Source of the DNA: Synechococcus sp. AG-679-B05
GTDB lineage: Bacteria; Cyanobacteriota; Cyanobacteriia; PCC-6307; Cyanobiaceae
Length of the DNA stretch: 40,156 nucleotides
Direction of reading: 5' to 3'
Assembly (NCBI GenBank): GCA_003210795.1
Contig: QCUJ01000012.1
Span: 1 to 40,156 of the forward strand
In this document: one piece after another, positions 1-8,058 of the stretch
How the letters are laid out: every line of letters begins with the position of its first letter
How positions within the stretch are numbered: position 1 is the stretch's first letter
Made by a program: the position numbers and the translations under genes
The notes under the pieces: generated by a model
The model's input: only the letters and a program-made list of their open reading frames with translations
Told to the model about the DNA's origin: nothing
Database searches by the model: none

Positions 1-1
1 A

Positions 2-55
2 GCCAATCGAGCCAGAACAGCGATTGAAAACGCGAACTGGGATGAACTTCGCTAG
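2..55 (+). CDS. Tail of a reading frame running in from the left edge, ending at TAG
   Basis: Seventeen codons are open from the window edge and end at a TAG at 53-55. The residues (A-x-x-A-I-E-x-A-x-W-D-E-L-R) resemble the helix ends of tetratricopeptide-type proteins. The same frame stays open directly after the stop and continues into the glycosyltransferase-like region that follows, with no ATG, GTG or TTG until 119. The two pieces are therefore probably one interrupted gene rather than two genes. The TAG could come from a single C-to-T change in a CAG codon, or it could be a sequence error. Only the edge of the gene is visible. Confidence 0.4.
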   Translation, partial: ANRARTAIENANWDELR

Positions 56-118
56 TTCGGCAACCGCTTCGAACGTTGCCAGTACTACAGAGAAGCCTGG
101 AAAGCTCTGGCAGCCGGA

Positions 119-790
119 GTGGAAGGCAAGGCTCATCCCACTGCTATCGCGCAGCTTTCCCAAGGTGAAATTCTTCCACCGAGACAGGGACCTCAACCCA
201 ACCACCTACAGCCATATCGCTGCGCAGGAAAGGCTGGCTTCTGGTTCGGCCATGACAGTGCAGCCATCGAGAGGTCCTTCCTTCCGCTTCAGGCCCCGCT
301 TCTGAAGACAGTGAAGCGCGGTATCGGCATTGCTTGGTTCTCTCGAGCAATGGGCAAGACCCTCCCCTCTCTTCAAGACTGGGGAACGGCGCTTCAGGAC
401 TGGTCCGTCCGGCTGCAGTCACTGCAGTACTGCGAGCAGAACGCAGGATTTCGCAGGTTGTGTGAACTGACAGGACGACCGATCAGGACTGCACGCAAGA
501 TTGACCAAATCGCCGATCTAGATGCATTCGCTGCTCAGGTCAGTGGCCTGCGTGGTGTGTTGACCATCAGCAACACAACGGCCCATATGGCGGGAGCTCT
601 TGGCATCCCCTGCGTCGTGGTACTGGACAACGGGATTGTCACCACCTGGCCCTACACCAGCGTCAAAACACCCTTTTATCCAAAAACACGTCTGATTCGA
701 CGACGCGACGATAGTTGGCTGATAGCGCTGCAAAAGGGACGGGAGATGTTGATGTCGATGATCAACAAACAGAACATCGCCGTTTCGTGA
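119..790 (+). CDS. C-terminal glycosyltransferase family 9-like domain (TPR-associated type), probable fragment
   Basis: The protein of about 223 residues, counted from a GTG at 119, resembles the C-terminal half of cyanobacterial TPR proteins with an ADP-heptose/GT9-like domain. The clearest signature is the late segment G-V-L-T-I-S-N-T-T-A-H-M-A-G-A-L-G-I-P (about residues 145-165), the sugar-nucleotide-binding turn of this family, followed by a P-Y-T-S-V-K-T-P-F-Y-P stretch. Family members usually carry a longer N-terminal part with TPRs, which is absent here. The frame is open back to the TAG at 53-55, so the GTG may not be a true start and the gene may be broken. The stop TGA (788-790) overlaps a GTG at 787 that probably starts the next gene. 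The likely role is transfer of a sugar to a surface glycan; the donor and acceptor cannot be told. Confidence 0.6.
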   Translation: MEGKAHPTAIAQLSQGEILPPRQGPQPNHLQPYRCAGKAGFWFGHDSAAIERSFLPLQAPLLKTVKRGIGIAWFSRAMGKTLPSLQDWGTALQDWSVRLQSLQYCEQNAGFRRLCELTGRPIRTARKIDQIADLDAFAAQVSGLRGVLTISNTTAHMAGALGIPCVVVLDNGIVTTWPYTSVKTPFYPKTRLIRRRDDSWLIALQKGREMLMSMINKQNIAVS

Positions 791-1542
791 ACGAGCCCAA
801 CCCCTTAGACAACCCGCTCGAGGGTGATGAACATGATCTGGCGGATGCCGCCGAAACCACTTTCGCTCCTGCCGGTTTTTGGCAGCAACTTGAGCACTGG
901 AGATGGCAGCAGCAACGAAAGGCCCGCACACGACAAGCCCGAAACAACGTGCTGACGTATGTCTTGAGGCTGCTCGACTTCAACGGCATCGATGGGGATT
1001 ACATCGAGTTCGGATGCTTCCGGGCCGAAACCCTTCCAATGGTCCATCGCATCAACCGCAAACTGCCGATGCAGCGACACCTCTGGGCTGTCGACAGTTT
1101 TCAGGGGATTCCAGAGCCCAAAAGCTTTCGTGATCTCCATCCCTGCTGGCAGGAGGGACGCAAACGCACCACGAAGGAGGAGTTCTTGCGACGCTGTCGC
1201 AGGGCAGGAGTCCCGGGACAGGCTTACACCACGATCCGCTGCCCATTCAGCAATCTCGGAGCACTCGCCCCTGACCAGCTTCCGACCAACATCGCCTTGG
1301 CGTATGTGAACTGCTATCTGCACAGCCAGGTGGAGCAGGTTCTGGAGTTGATGCGACCAAGACTGAAGCAGGGGATGGTGATCATCTTTGACAACTACTT
1401 CGCCTGCTCCCGTTTCCATCAATCCGGCGACCAGGCCGCATTCGAACGGTTCCGAAACCAGGACCATGGCTTCAGGTTCTGTCGACACCGCGACATCGGC
1501 TTCGCCGGGACAGCGTTTCTGGCGGAAGAGCCATTTGCCTGA
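787..1542 (+). CDS. TylF/MycF-like SAM-dependent methyltransferase, metal ligands altered
   Basis: I place the start at GTG 787, which overlaps the preceding stop in a GTGA junction; this gives 251 residues. A TTG at 715 is possible but lies deep inside the upstream gene. Residues 71-80 (D-Y-I-E-F-G-C-F) and 101-110 (A-V-D-S-F-Q-G-I-P-E) match the SAM-binding and 'DSFxGLP' segments of the TylF/macrocin O-methyltransferase family, which often sits in sugar or glycan gene clusters. The usual metal-binding aspartates after strand 4 (family pattern D-x-D-x-Y-x-S) read V-N-C-Y-L-H-S at 173-180, and the later D-D pair reads F-D-N-Y at 201-204. The fold is recognisable, but activity as a Mg-dependent O-methyltransferase is doubtful. 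With its neighbour it looks like the end of a glycan-modification locus. Confidence 0.75.
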   Translation: MNEPNPLDNPLEGDEHDLADAAETTFAPAGFWQQLEHWRWQQQRKARTRQARNNVLTYVLRLLDFNGIDGDYIEFGCFRAETLPMVHRINRKLPMQRHLWAVDSFQGIPEPKSFRDLHPCWQEGRKRTTKEEFLRRCRRAGVPGQAYTTIRCPFSNLGALAPDQLPTNIALAYVNCYLHSQVEQVLELMRPRLKQGMVIIFDNYFACSRFHQSGDQAAFERFRNQDHGFRFCRHRDIGFAGTAFLAEEPFA

Positions 1543-1562
1543 CTCCAGATGCTTCAGCGCCA

Positions 1563-1604
1563 CTGTCCAACAAGAGCTGTCCAACAAGTTCTGTCCACCA
1601 CGAG
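1563..1604 (+). repeat. Three tandem 14-bp units
   Basis: Three consecutive 14-base units begin at 1563, 1577 and 1591. Each starts CTGTCC. The first two share CTGTCCAACAAG and differ in the last two bases; the third reads CTGTCCACCACGAG. They lie between the methyltransferase stop and aroC. No hairpin or gene is evident in this gap. Confidence 0.7.
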
Positions 1605-1720
1605 TCGATGACACGAGCAGCCGATGAAGCGATAAAGCTGCCACGTGAGTTCCAGAACATCCGGCAACAGGCGCTGCTAAGGGTGACCGCTACGTAGCCT
1701 CCTCTCAACGCAGACCACCC

Positions 1721-2812
1721 ATGGGCAGCAGCTTCGGCAACCTCTTCCGGATCAGCACATTCGGCGAATCCCATGGTGGCGGTGTGGGCGTGATTGTGGA
1801 GGGATGCCCTCCCAGGCTGGATCTAGACCTGGAAGAAATTCAGCGGGAACTGGATCGCCGCAGGCCAGGCCAGAGCCACATCACCACTCCGCGCCAGGAA
1901 GCAGATCGCGTTGAGGTGCTGAGCGGACTGCTTGATGGCACCACAACGCTGGGCACTCCGATCGCCATGTTGGTGCGCAACAAGGATCAGCGCCCTGGCG
2001 ATTACAAAGACATGGCTGTGGCTTTCCGCCCATCCCATGCAGATGCGACCTATCAGGTCAAATACGGCATTCAGGCCCGCAGCGGCGGCGGCAGGGCATC
2101 AGCCCGGGAGACCATCGGCAGGGTGGCCGCTGGAGCGATCGCCAAACAGCTTCTGCGCAAGGTGGCAGGAACCGAAATCTTGGCCTGGGTCAAGCGCATC
2201 CACACCATCGAAGCCAGCATCGACCCGCAGGGGGTAAATCTGGCAGATGTTGAGAGCAACATCGTGCGTTGCCCGGATCAGGAGATCGCCGGCCGGATGG
2301 TGGAGCGGATCGAGGCGATCGGCCGGGAGGGAGATTCCTGCGGTGGCGTCATCGAGTGCGTGGTGCGTCAACCGAGGAATGGCCTGGGCATGCCGGTGTT
2401 CGACAAGCTTGAAGCCGACCTAGCCAAGGCGGTGATGTCTCTGCCGGCAACCAAGGGATTCGAGATCGGCTCGGGCTTCGATGGAACACGTCTCAAGGGC
2501 AGCGAGCACAATGATTCGTTCATCCCGGCGGAAGACGGCCGTCTGCGCACCGTCACCAACAATTCCGGTGGCATCCAAGGCGGAATCAGCAACGGTGAAT
2601 CGATTGTGATCCGTGTGGCGTTCAAGCCGACGGCCACCATCCGAAAAGAACAGCAAACCGTCGATTCAGACGGCAATGCCACCACCCTTGCGGCCAAAGG
2701 ACGTCACGACCCCTGCGTGTTGCCAAGGGCCGTGCCAATGGTGGAAGCCATGGTTGCACTGGTACTTGCAGATCACCTGCTGCGTCAGCAGGGGCAGTGC
2801 AGTCTGTGGTGA
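1721..2812 (+). CDS. aroC: Chorismate synthase
   Basis: This enzyme makes chorismate from EPSP (5-enolpyruvylshikimate-3-phosphate), the last step of the shikimate pathway in the cytoplasm, and needs reduced FMN. The 363 residues are the normal bacterial length. The N-terminus [17 protein letters not shown] is the first family signature. [10 protein letters not shown] (about 122-131) is the second, and [13 protein letters not shown] near the C-terminus is the third. Start ATG 1721 puts the signature at its expected place. The gene stands alone on its strand; the next gene is convergent, with 6 bases between the stops. Confidence 0.98.
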   Translation: MGSSFGNLFRISTFGESHGGGVGVIVEGCPPRLDLDLEEIQRELDRRRPGQSHITTPRQEADRVEVLSGLLDGTTTLGTPIAMLVRNKDQRPGDYKDMAVAFRPSHADATYQVKYGIQARSGGGRASARETIGRVAAGAIAKQLLRKVAGTEILAWVKRIHTIEASIDPQGVNLADVESNIVRCPDQEIAGRMVERIEAIGREGDSCGGVIECVVRQPRNGLGMPVFDKLEADLAKAVMSLPATKGFEIGSGFDGTRLKGSEHNDSFIPAEDGRLRTVTNNSGGIQGGISNGESIVIRVAFKPTATIRKEQQTVDSDGNATTLAAKGRHDPCVLPRAVPMVEAMVALVLADHLLRQQGQCSLW

Positions 2813-2818
2813 AGCGGC

Positions 2819-3256
2819 TTATCCAGCCGTCACGGAAGCTTTGCTGTTACTGCTAATGGCAACGGCCTCAGCCTTGGAGGCTGACGTGCGTGTCCGAGTT
2901 CGGCGGGACGCCGACTTTTTCGTCGCAACCGCTTTTTTCTTAACCGTGCGCCGAGCCCTGCTGACCGTGGACCTGCTCCGGTGGCTCAGCACCAGGGCCC
3001 ATTCCTCATCGGAGAGAGTCGCTGGCTTGCTGCCATGGGCATAAGCCAATTTGGCAGCCTTCTCGATGTCCTTAATAAGGTTGGTCCATGACGTGGCGAA
3101 GCGCTTGTCGGACTGGGATTTCGCACCGCTTTCGACAAGCGTTTCGACCACTCCTGAGGCAGAAACCTTCTTACGACGTCGATTGAAGATCTCTTTCTGA
3201 AGTTGAGCGATCAGGGCATCCGCCTTATCGCTCAACTTAATGGTGAGCTGCGACAT
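2819..3256 (-). CDS. Small protein with ribbon-helix-helix-like N-terminus and basic Lys/Arg/Ser/Ala tail
   Basis: I do not recognise this protein by name. The ATG at 3256 gives 145 residues; an upstream start at 3268 would add four. Residues 1-45 (S-Q-L-T-I-K-L-S-D-K-A-D-A-L-I, then a helix rich in R/K, then V-S-A-S-G-V-V-E-T-L-V-E-S-G-A) have the strand-helix-helix pattern of ribbon-helix-helix proteins. The last ~50 residues are almost only R, K, S, A, T and V (R-R-T-V-K-K-K-A-V-A-T-K-K-S-A-S-R-R-T), much like bacterial histone H1-like tails. DNA binding is an inference from composition. It lies 20 bases downstream of the Eda-like gene on the same strand, as the probable last gene of a ftsH-eda transcript. 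Confidence 0.75.
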   Translation of the reverse strand: MSQLTIKLSDKADALIAQLQKEIFNRRRKKVSASGVVETLVESGAKSQSDKRFATSWTNLIKDIEKAAKLAYAHGSKPATLSDEEWALVLSHRSRSTVSRARRTVKKKAVATKKSASRRTRTRTSASKAEAVAISSNSKASVTAG

Positions 3257-3276
3257 GACGCAGGGCAACGACTATC

Positions 3277-3972
3277 TCATCTGTAGCACTTTGGACACAC
3301 GTCTACCAGCCAACGCAGCAATGTTGGATCTATGCCTTCCGATCCGAGCACACGCCGACCCAAGGCCACAGCGGCATGGCCCACTGCCAGCCAGGGCTCC
3401 AGATCATCAACACCCAGGCCGCCAGCGGCAATTACTTTCGGCAAAGGACCCAGAGGACCTTGCAGGCTTTGGGTGTAGCCAACACCGAGTTGAACTGCAG
3501 GGAAAAGCTTGACCAAGCCGCACCCCTGACGCATGGCCAGGAACATCTCCGTGGGGCTGAAAACACCTGGCACCAGAAGAATTCCCAGGCTCCGCGCACG
3601 ATTCAGCAGCTCTGGGTCGAAGCATGGAGACATGCCGAACGACAAGCCGCACGCATGCACATCATCGACGGCCTTGGAGCGAGTGAGCGATGCAGCACCG
3701 ACCTGCAGATCTGGGCACAACGTTTGAACGTTTCGGACAAACGAACACCAAGCGGGATGGTCAACCCATGCCACTTCCAGATGCCGAAGACCGGCTTCAT
3801 GCAGAGATCGAATCTGACTCAACAATGAAAAATGACCCGATGCCCCCTGAAGATCAGAGGCATTGGGTCGAACGACAATGAGCAGTGGCTGAATGCCCAG
3901 GGAGGCGATCAATGCCTCCTCAAACTTCAACCATGCACTGGGTTCAGATGTACTCGGCGACCCGAACGTCAC
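3277..3972 (-). CDS. eda: KDPG/KHG aldolase-like protein (Eda family), substrate arginine not conserved
   Basis: This 231-residue class I aldolase belongs to the family that cleaves 2-keto-3-deoxy-6-phosphogluconate or 2-keto-4-hydroxyglutarate. The Schiff-base lysine is present in G-L-V-K-L-F-P-A, and the general base glutamate in H-L-E-V-A-W-V. In the E. coli enzyme the glutamate is followed four residues later by a substrate-binding arginine (E-V-T-L-R). Here that position is V. The later P-T-G-G turn reads A-A-G-G. The substrate may therefore differ from KDPG; Eda proteins are also known to decarboxylate oxaloacetate. The ATG at 3972 lies 29 bases inside the ftsH end, so translation is probably coupled to ftsH. 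Confidence 0.85.
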   Translation of the reverse strand: MTFGSPSTSEPSAWLKFEEALIASLGIQPLLIVVRPNASDLQGASGHFSLLSQIRSLHEAGLRHLEVAWVDHPAWCSFVRNVQTLCPDLQVGAASLTRSKAVDDVHACGLSFGMSPCFDPELLNRARSLGILLVPGVFSPTEMFLAMRQGCGLVKLFPAVQLGVGYTQSLQGPLGPLPKVIAAGGLGVDDLEPWLAVGHAAVALGRRVLGSEGIDPTLLRWLVDVCPKCYR

Positions 3973-5791
3973 GCTTGATCAGCAGCTCCTGAAGCTCTTC
4001 GGCATCCACAGTCTCTTGCTCGATGAGCATTTCGGTCAATTCCTCGAGAACGGAACGATTGTCAACAAGAACCTTGGTTGCACGCTTGTAGGCAACATCG
4101 ACGAGTTCGGAAACCTCACTGTCGATCATTGCCGCGGTTTCCTCAGAGAAGTCGCGTTCAGAAGCGATATCGCGGCCAAGGAACATTCCTCCCTGGGAGC
4201 GCCCAAGCGCAACCGGACCGATCCCATCACTCATACCGAAGCGTGTAATCATCTGGCGAGCGGTGTTCGCTACCTGCTGGAGGTCATTAGAGGCACCGGT
4301 GGTGACCTCGTCTTCGCCGTAAACGATCTCCTCTGCGACACGACCACCTAGGGCGACCGCCATCTGGTTCTGCAAGTAGGCCCGTGAATACAAACCCGAT
4401 TCCATGCGTTCTTCACTGGGGGTGAAGAACGTCAGTCCACCCGCGTTGCCGCGAGGAATGATGGAAATCTTCTGGACAGGGTCGTAATCCGGCATCAGAG
4501 CACCGACCAGAGCGTGGCCAGCTTCGTGATATGCCACAAGGCGAGCACGACGAACGCTCATTGCCCGATCCTTCTTCTCGGGTCCTGCCATTACTCGTTC
4601 GATGGCATCGCTGATCTCGTCGTTGCTCACTTCGGTGAGTTCACGCCGGGCAGCAAGAATTGCCGCTTCGTTGAGGAGATTGGCAAGGTCGGCGCCGGTG
4701 TAACCGGGTGTTCGACGTGCAACTTTGTCTAGGTCGACGTCTTTGGACAGAGTCTTGCCACGGGCATGGACGCCGAGAATCTGGAGACGACCGGCATAGT
4801 CAGGACGATCAACGGTGACCTGGCGGTCAAAACGTCCGGGACGCATCAGTGCCGCATCGAGAACATCGGGGCGGTTGGTCGCAGCGACGATGATGATGCC
4901 GGTATTGCCCTCAAAGCCATCCATCTCGGTAAGGAGCTGGTTGAGAGTTTGTTCACGCTCGTCATTGCCACCGCCAAGTCCTGCACCCCGCTGACGGCCA
5001 ACAGCATCGATCTCGTCGATGAAGACGATGCAAGGAGCATTCTTTTTGGCCTGTTCGAAAAGATCACGCACGCGGCTGGCGCCAACCCCGACGAACATTT
5101 CGACGAATTCAGAACCTGAAATTGAGAAGAAGGGCACTCCAGCTTCTCCAGCAACCGCTTTGGCGAGGAGTGTTTTACCCGTACCTGGAGGGCCCACAAG
5201 AAGTACGCCCTTTGGGATTTTGGCTCCCACAGCCGTGAACCGGTCGGGGTTCTTGAGGAAGTCGACCACTTCGGTCAGCTCAAGCTTTGCGCCAGAAATT
5301 CCGGCAACATCCGAGAAGGTGACCTGGGTCGAAGGCTCCATCTGAACCCTGGCCTTGCTCTTGCCAAACTGCATTGCGGGATTCCCCCCGCCACCGCCTT
5401 GAGCGCGGCGGAAAAGAAAAAACAGCCCCCCAAGCAGAAGTAAAGGAAAAATCAAGCTGCCAACCGCCGACTGCCAAGCAGGTGCCTGACGCGTTGGCTG
5501 AACGGCAATATCAACATCGTGCTGGGTGAGCAAGCCCAGCAGCTCCTTATCAGGAGCGAGATTCACCTGAGCACGGCGACCGTCGTTCTCCACAACCTGA
5601 GCGGTACCTCGGTCCGGGGAGATCAATACACGGCTGATCTGGTTGTCCTCAACCGCTTCAACGAAGTCGCTGTAGCGCATGGTTCGCGCTTCCTGCTGGG
5701 TGTTTCCACCGCCGAGGAATGCTGGGGCAATTACGACAATCGCCAGCACCAGCAGGGCCGTAAGGCCGATGTTGCGCCATCGCTTGTTCAA
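3944..5791 (-). CDS. ftsH: ATP-dependent zinc metalloprotease FtsH
   Basis: This is a membrane-anchored hexameric AAA+ protease. In cyanobacteria FtsH complexes remove damaged D1 from photosystem II and perform general membrane quality control. The 615 residues show a first membrane segment at about 9-26, a lumenal/periplasmic domain, a second membrane segment at about 110-127, Walker A G-P-P-G-T-G-K-T at 200-207, Walker B with F-I-D-E-I-D, an arginine-finger region R-P-G-R-F-D-R, and the zinc site H-E-A-G-H near 420. The start is TTG 5791, supported by a GAGGT ribosome-binding sequence about 6 bases upstream on the minus strand. The gene lies 46 bases downstream of sat and overlaps the eda-like gene. 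Which of the several cyanobacterial FtsH paralogues it is cannot be settled here; the Gly-rich linker after the second membrane segment is typical of the thylakoid FtsH2/FtsH3 group. Confidence 0.97.
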   Translation of the reverse strand: MNKRWRNIGLTALLVLAIVVIAPAFLGGGNTQQEARTMRYSDFVEAVEDNQISRVLISPDRGTAQVVENDGRRAQVNLAPDKELLGLLTQHDVDIAVQPTRQAPAWQSAVGSLIFPLLLLGGLFFLFRRAQGGGGGNPAMQFGKSKARVQMEPSTQVTFSDVAGISGAKLELTEVVDFLKNPDRFTAVGAKIPKGVLLVGPPGTGKTLLAKAVAGEAGVPFFSISGSEFVEMFVGVGASRVRDLFEQAKKNAPCIVFIDEIDAVGRQRGAGLGGGNDEREQTLNQLLTEMDGFEGNTGIIIVAATNRPDVLDAALMRPGRFDRQVTVDRPDYAGRLQILGVHARGKTLSKDVDLDKVARRTPGYTGADLANLLNEAAILAARRELTEVSNDEISDAIERVMAGPEKKDRAMSVRRARLVAYHEAGHALVGALMPDYDPVQKISIIPRGNAGGLTFFTPSEERMESGLYSRAYLQNQMAVALGGRVAEEIVYGEDEVTTGASNDLQQVANTARQMITRFGMSDGIGPVALGRSQGGMFLGRDIASERDFSEETAAMIDSEVSELVDVAYKRATKVLVDNRSVLEELTEMLIEQETVDAEELQELLIKRDVRVAEYI

Positions 5792-5837
5792 AGCTCACCT
5801 CGCTTAGATGAAGGAATGTTAACCGAGTCCTCAGGGA

Positions 5838-7010
5838 TCACGCGGAGCGCAGAACCTCAACAACGCTCTTGAAGGCAAACCACTCAGGAATGTCCTCGCC
5901 ACCACGCAGCATTTTGCGGAACTGGGTACCGCTTAGCTTTTTCACGTGCAAACCGCGAGCCTCGGCATGTTCTGCGGTCACGTAGCCCTCTTCCTCGGTG
6001 TAAACCAGATTCAACGAGGGCACGGTCTCCATGGTTAGTTCCGGTGCGCACTCTTTGGCGAAGTTCTGAGCGTCGTAGGGCCCATAAAAATCGTCGCCAC
6101 TGATGGACGACTTACAACCAGCCATGTCGCGGCCGATAATGAAGTGGGTGCAGCCGTAGTTGCGACGGATGATCATGTGCTGCAAGGCTTCACGAGGCCC
6201 TGCCATGTGCATCGCGTACGGCAGGTAGGCCCAACGAATGCTCTCGTTGCTCACCTCAGCAGCAAGACGCTCATAGGTCTGGAAACGAACGGCACCAGGA
6301 ATATCGTCCTGCTGGGTGGGTCCACAGGTTGGATGCACGAGCACCACAGCCTTCTCGCTCACATTTTGGGCATGAAGTGCTCGTGTGAACAGCTCGTAGT
6401 GGGCGCGATGGATGGGATTGCGGCACTGGAAAGCCACCACATCTTCACCATCTGGGAGGCCAGCACGAACCTCGGCAGGTGTCTTGCAGGGGAAGACCCG
6501 CTGAGGAAGCTCTAGGCCCTTAAGGCTGCCACCCAGATAAAACCGCTTGCGCTCCATGGTGATCATGCGCACCGCAGGATGCTCGATCGAGGTGGTGCCG
6601 TAACAGCCCTGGGCCTCAGCGACCTTGTCGGGCTCCCACTTCGCCTCAACCTGGAGAACCGCCAGGTCCTGGCCCTTGTAGGTGAGCAAAACGCTGTCAC
6701 CGACCACCACATCGTCGCGGTCGGTGTCCATCACAATCGGCAGGCCGAACAGCTGGCCAGCTGAAAGACGATGACCCGACACCACGGAGTTGTAATCCTC
6801 CTGGTGCATGAATCCCCGCAACGGCGAAAAGCCGCCAACAACCAGGAGCTCCACATCACAGGCGTTGCGATCGGAGCACTCAAGGGTCTTGCTGGCTGAG
6901 TCCTTGACGGCTTTTTGTTCAGCCTGAGGAACCATCAAATCAACCAGGGTGCCGCCATAGGGGGCAATCACCCCGGATCGATGGGCGGAGGCGGCTGCGC
7001 TGGCGGTCAT
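5838..7010 (-). CDS. sat: Sulfate adenylyltransferase (ATP sulfurylase)
   Basis: This enzyme activates sulfate with ATP to form APS, the first step of assimilatory sulfate reduction, in the cytoplasm. The 390 residues match the monofunctional ATP sulfurylase family. The nucleotide-binding motif Q-C-R-N-P-I-H-R-A-H is in the middle of the protein and G-R-D-M-A-G follows about 100 residues later, both diagnostic. There is no C-terminal APS-kinase domain. The start ATG at 7010 follows a strong terminator for psbO (7068-7091), so sat has its own promoter in the short gap or depends on read-through. ftsH follows 46 bases after its stop. Confidence 0.97.
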   Translation of the reverse strand: MTASAAASAHRSGVIAPYGGTLVDLMVPQAEQKAVKDSASKTLECSDRNACDVELLVVGGFSPLRGFMHQEDYNSVVSGHRLSAGQLFGLPIVMDTDRDDVVVGDSVLLTYKGQDLAVLQVEAKWEPDKVAEAQGCYGTTSIEHPAVRMITMERKRFYLGGSLKGLELPQRVFPCKTPAEVRAGLPDGEDVVAFQCRNPIHRAHYELFTRALHAQNVSEKAVVLVHPTCGPTQQDDIPGAVRFQTYERLAAEVSNESIRWAYLPYAMHMAGPREALQHMIIRRNYGCTHFIIGRDMAGCKSSISGDDFYGPYDAQNFAKECAPELTMETVPSLNLVYTEEEGYVTAEHAEARGLHVKKLSGTQFRKMLRGGEDIPEWFAFKSVVEVLRSA

Positions 7011-7067
7011 GAGATGGGCTGAAGATCGGGCGATTCTCCCAGATGATCAACGAACCGCAGAAGGCAT

Positions 7068-7091
7068 AAAAAAGGGGGGCCAAAGCCCCCC
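7068..7091 (-). terminator. Rho-independent terminator of psbO
   Basis: Read on the minus strand this is a perfect 7-bp GGGGGGC/GCCCCCC stem with a 4-base loop, followed by six T (7073 down to 7068). It lies 35 bases after the psbO stop and before sat on the same strand, so it should separate the highly expressed psbO from sat. Confidence 0.92.
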
Positions 7092-7125
7092 TTCATTCGT
7101 GCACTATCAACAGAGCAAGAGACGA

Positions 7126-7956
7126 TCAGGCTTCCTCGAGACGGCCGTAGAGGTCACCGGTGATCTTGATATCAACAGTTTCACGCCCACCCATGTCGGA
7201 GTCTGAAGGCTGGATGGCACTGAAGACGCCAGCGAATTCACCGGTCTCTGGATCCACTTTGGTGATCGAGAGACTCATGGTGCCCACACCATCGATGTAA
7301 CGCTTGTTGTTGTCCTTCTCCAGCTGCTCGTCATCACCACCAAGAGCAACCAAGCCCTGGGCGTACTGAACCCCTGTGGTTAGCGCCCGGCCCTTGGGAT
7401 CGATGAAGTTGCTCGTGCGGTAGCTCGGAGTGCGGTATGTGCCTTCGAAGTCGGTGCTGGTGGTGATGGCGTTGCCTTCAGCAGTGGCGTTCAGAGACTT
7501 GCTGGAGAAGGTGAATGGAAACTCCTCTCCACCGGGCACAAGAATCGTGATCGCCTGGAAATCGATGCCACCTTTCTCCTGGAACTCGAGACCGTCCTTG
7601 GTAACGGTGAGATCACCGAAAACTTCATCCAGGCTCGACGTGAAGCGAGTAAGGATCTTGCCCTCGACGAACTCGGCTTCCTGACGAATGTTCTTGGGCT
7701 CTTCCTTGGCATAAACCTGTACGGGGTGCATGCAGATTCCGCGCAGCTCGTAGGAACCACCTGCGGTTAAAGCAATCGAACCTCGGGCTGTTTCACCGAT
7801 GGTGGGGCAGTCGTTGGCTTTGCCGGTGTTGCGAATGTCGTCGTAGGTGACATTGGAGCCCGCGCGCTGCACCGCTTCACTGTCACCGCTGCAGGCGGTG
7901 GTGAAAAAAGCGAGGCAGAGCGCCAGAACGACGGACAGCAGGGGGCGGATGCGCAT
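7126..7956 (-). CDS. psbO: Photosystem II manganese-stabilising protein PsbO
   Basis: PsbO is the 33-kDa lumenal extrinsic subunit that stabilises the Mn4CaO5 oxygen-evolving cluster of photosystem II. The 276 residues begin with a signal peptide (M-R-I-R-P-L-L-S-V-V-L-A-L-C-L-A) ending in a lipobox-like T-T-A-C-S. The mature domain starts T-Y-D-D-I-R-N-T-G-K-A-N-D-C-P-T, the typical PsbO N-terminus, with a second cysteine about 20 residues on (R-G-I-C) to form the disulfide. ATG 7956 is the only start that gives a complete signal. The ~100-base upstream gap holds a TTGACG on the minus strand as a possible -35, but I could not match a clear -10. A strong terminator follows the gene. Confidence 0.98.
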   Translation of the reverse strand: MRIRPLLSVVLALCLAFFTTACSGDSEAVQRAGSNVTYDDIRNTGKANDCPTIGETARGSIALTAGGSYELRGICMHPVQVYAKEEPKNIRQEAEFVEGKILTRFTSSLDEVFGDLTVTKDGLEFQEKGGIDFQAITILVPGGEEFPFTFSSKSLNATAEGNAITTSTDFEGTYRTPSYRTSNFIDPKGRALTTGVQYAQGLVALGGDDEQLEKDNNKRYIDGVGTMSLSITKVDPETGEFAGVFSAIQPSDSDMGGRETVDIKITGDLYGRLEEA

Positions 7957-8058
7957 GGGAGAAGCCTGTGGGGGCTGAACGCTGTACAGACGGCTAAAAC
8001 CGTCAAGGTCGGATCTTACAGGGGTGAAACCGCCTTCAGATCCGGCTTTTTGCAGGTC

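Noticed and set aside
1608-1697. 29-codon open frame just before aroC
   Set aside because: Too short, with no RBS or recognisable pattern; could not be told from chance.
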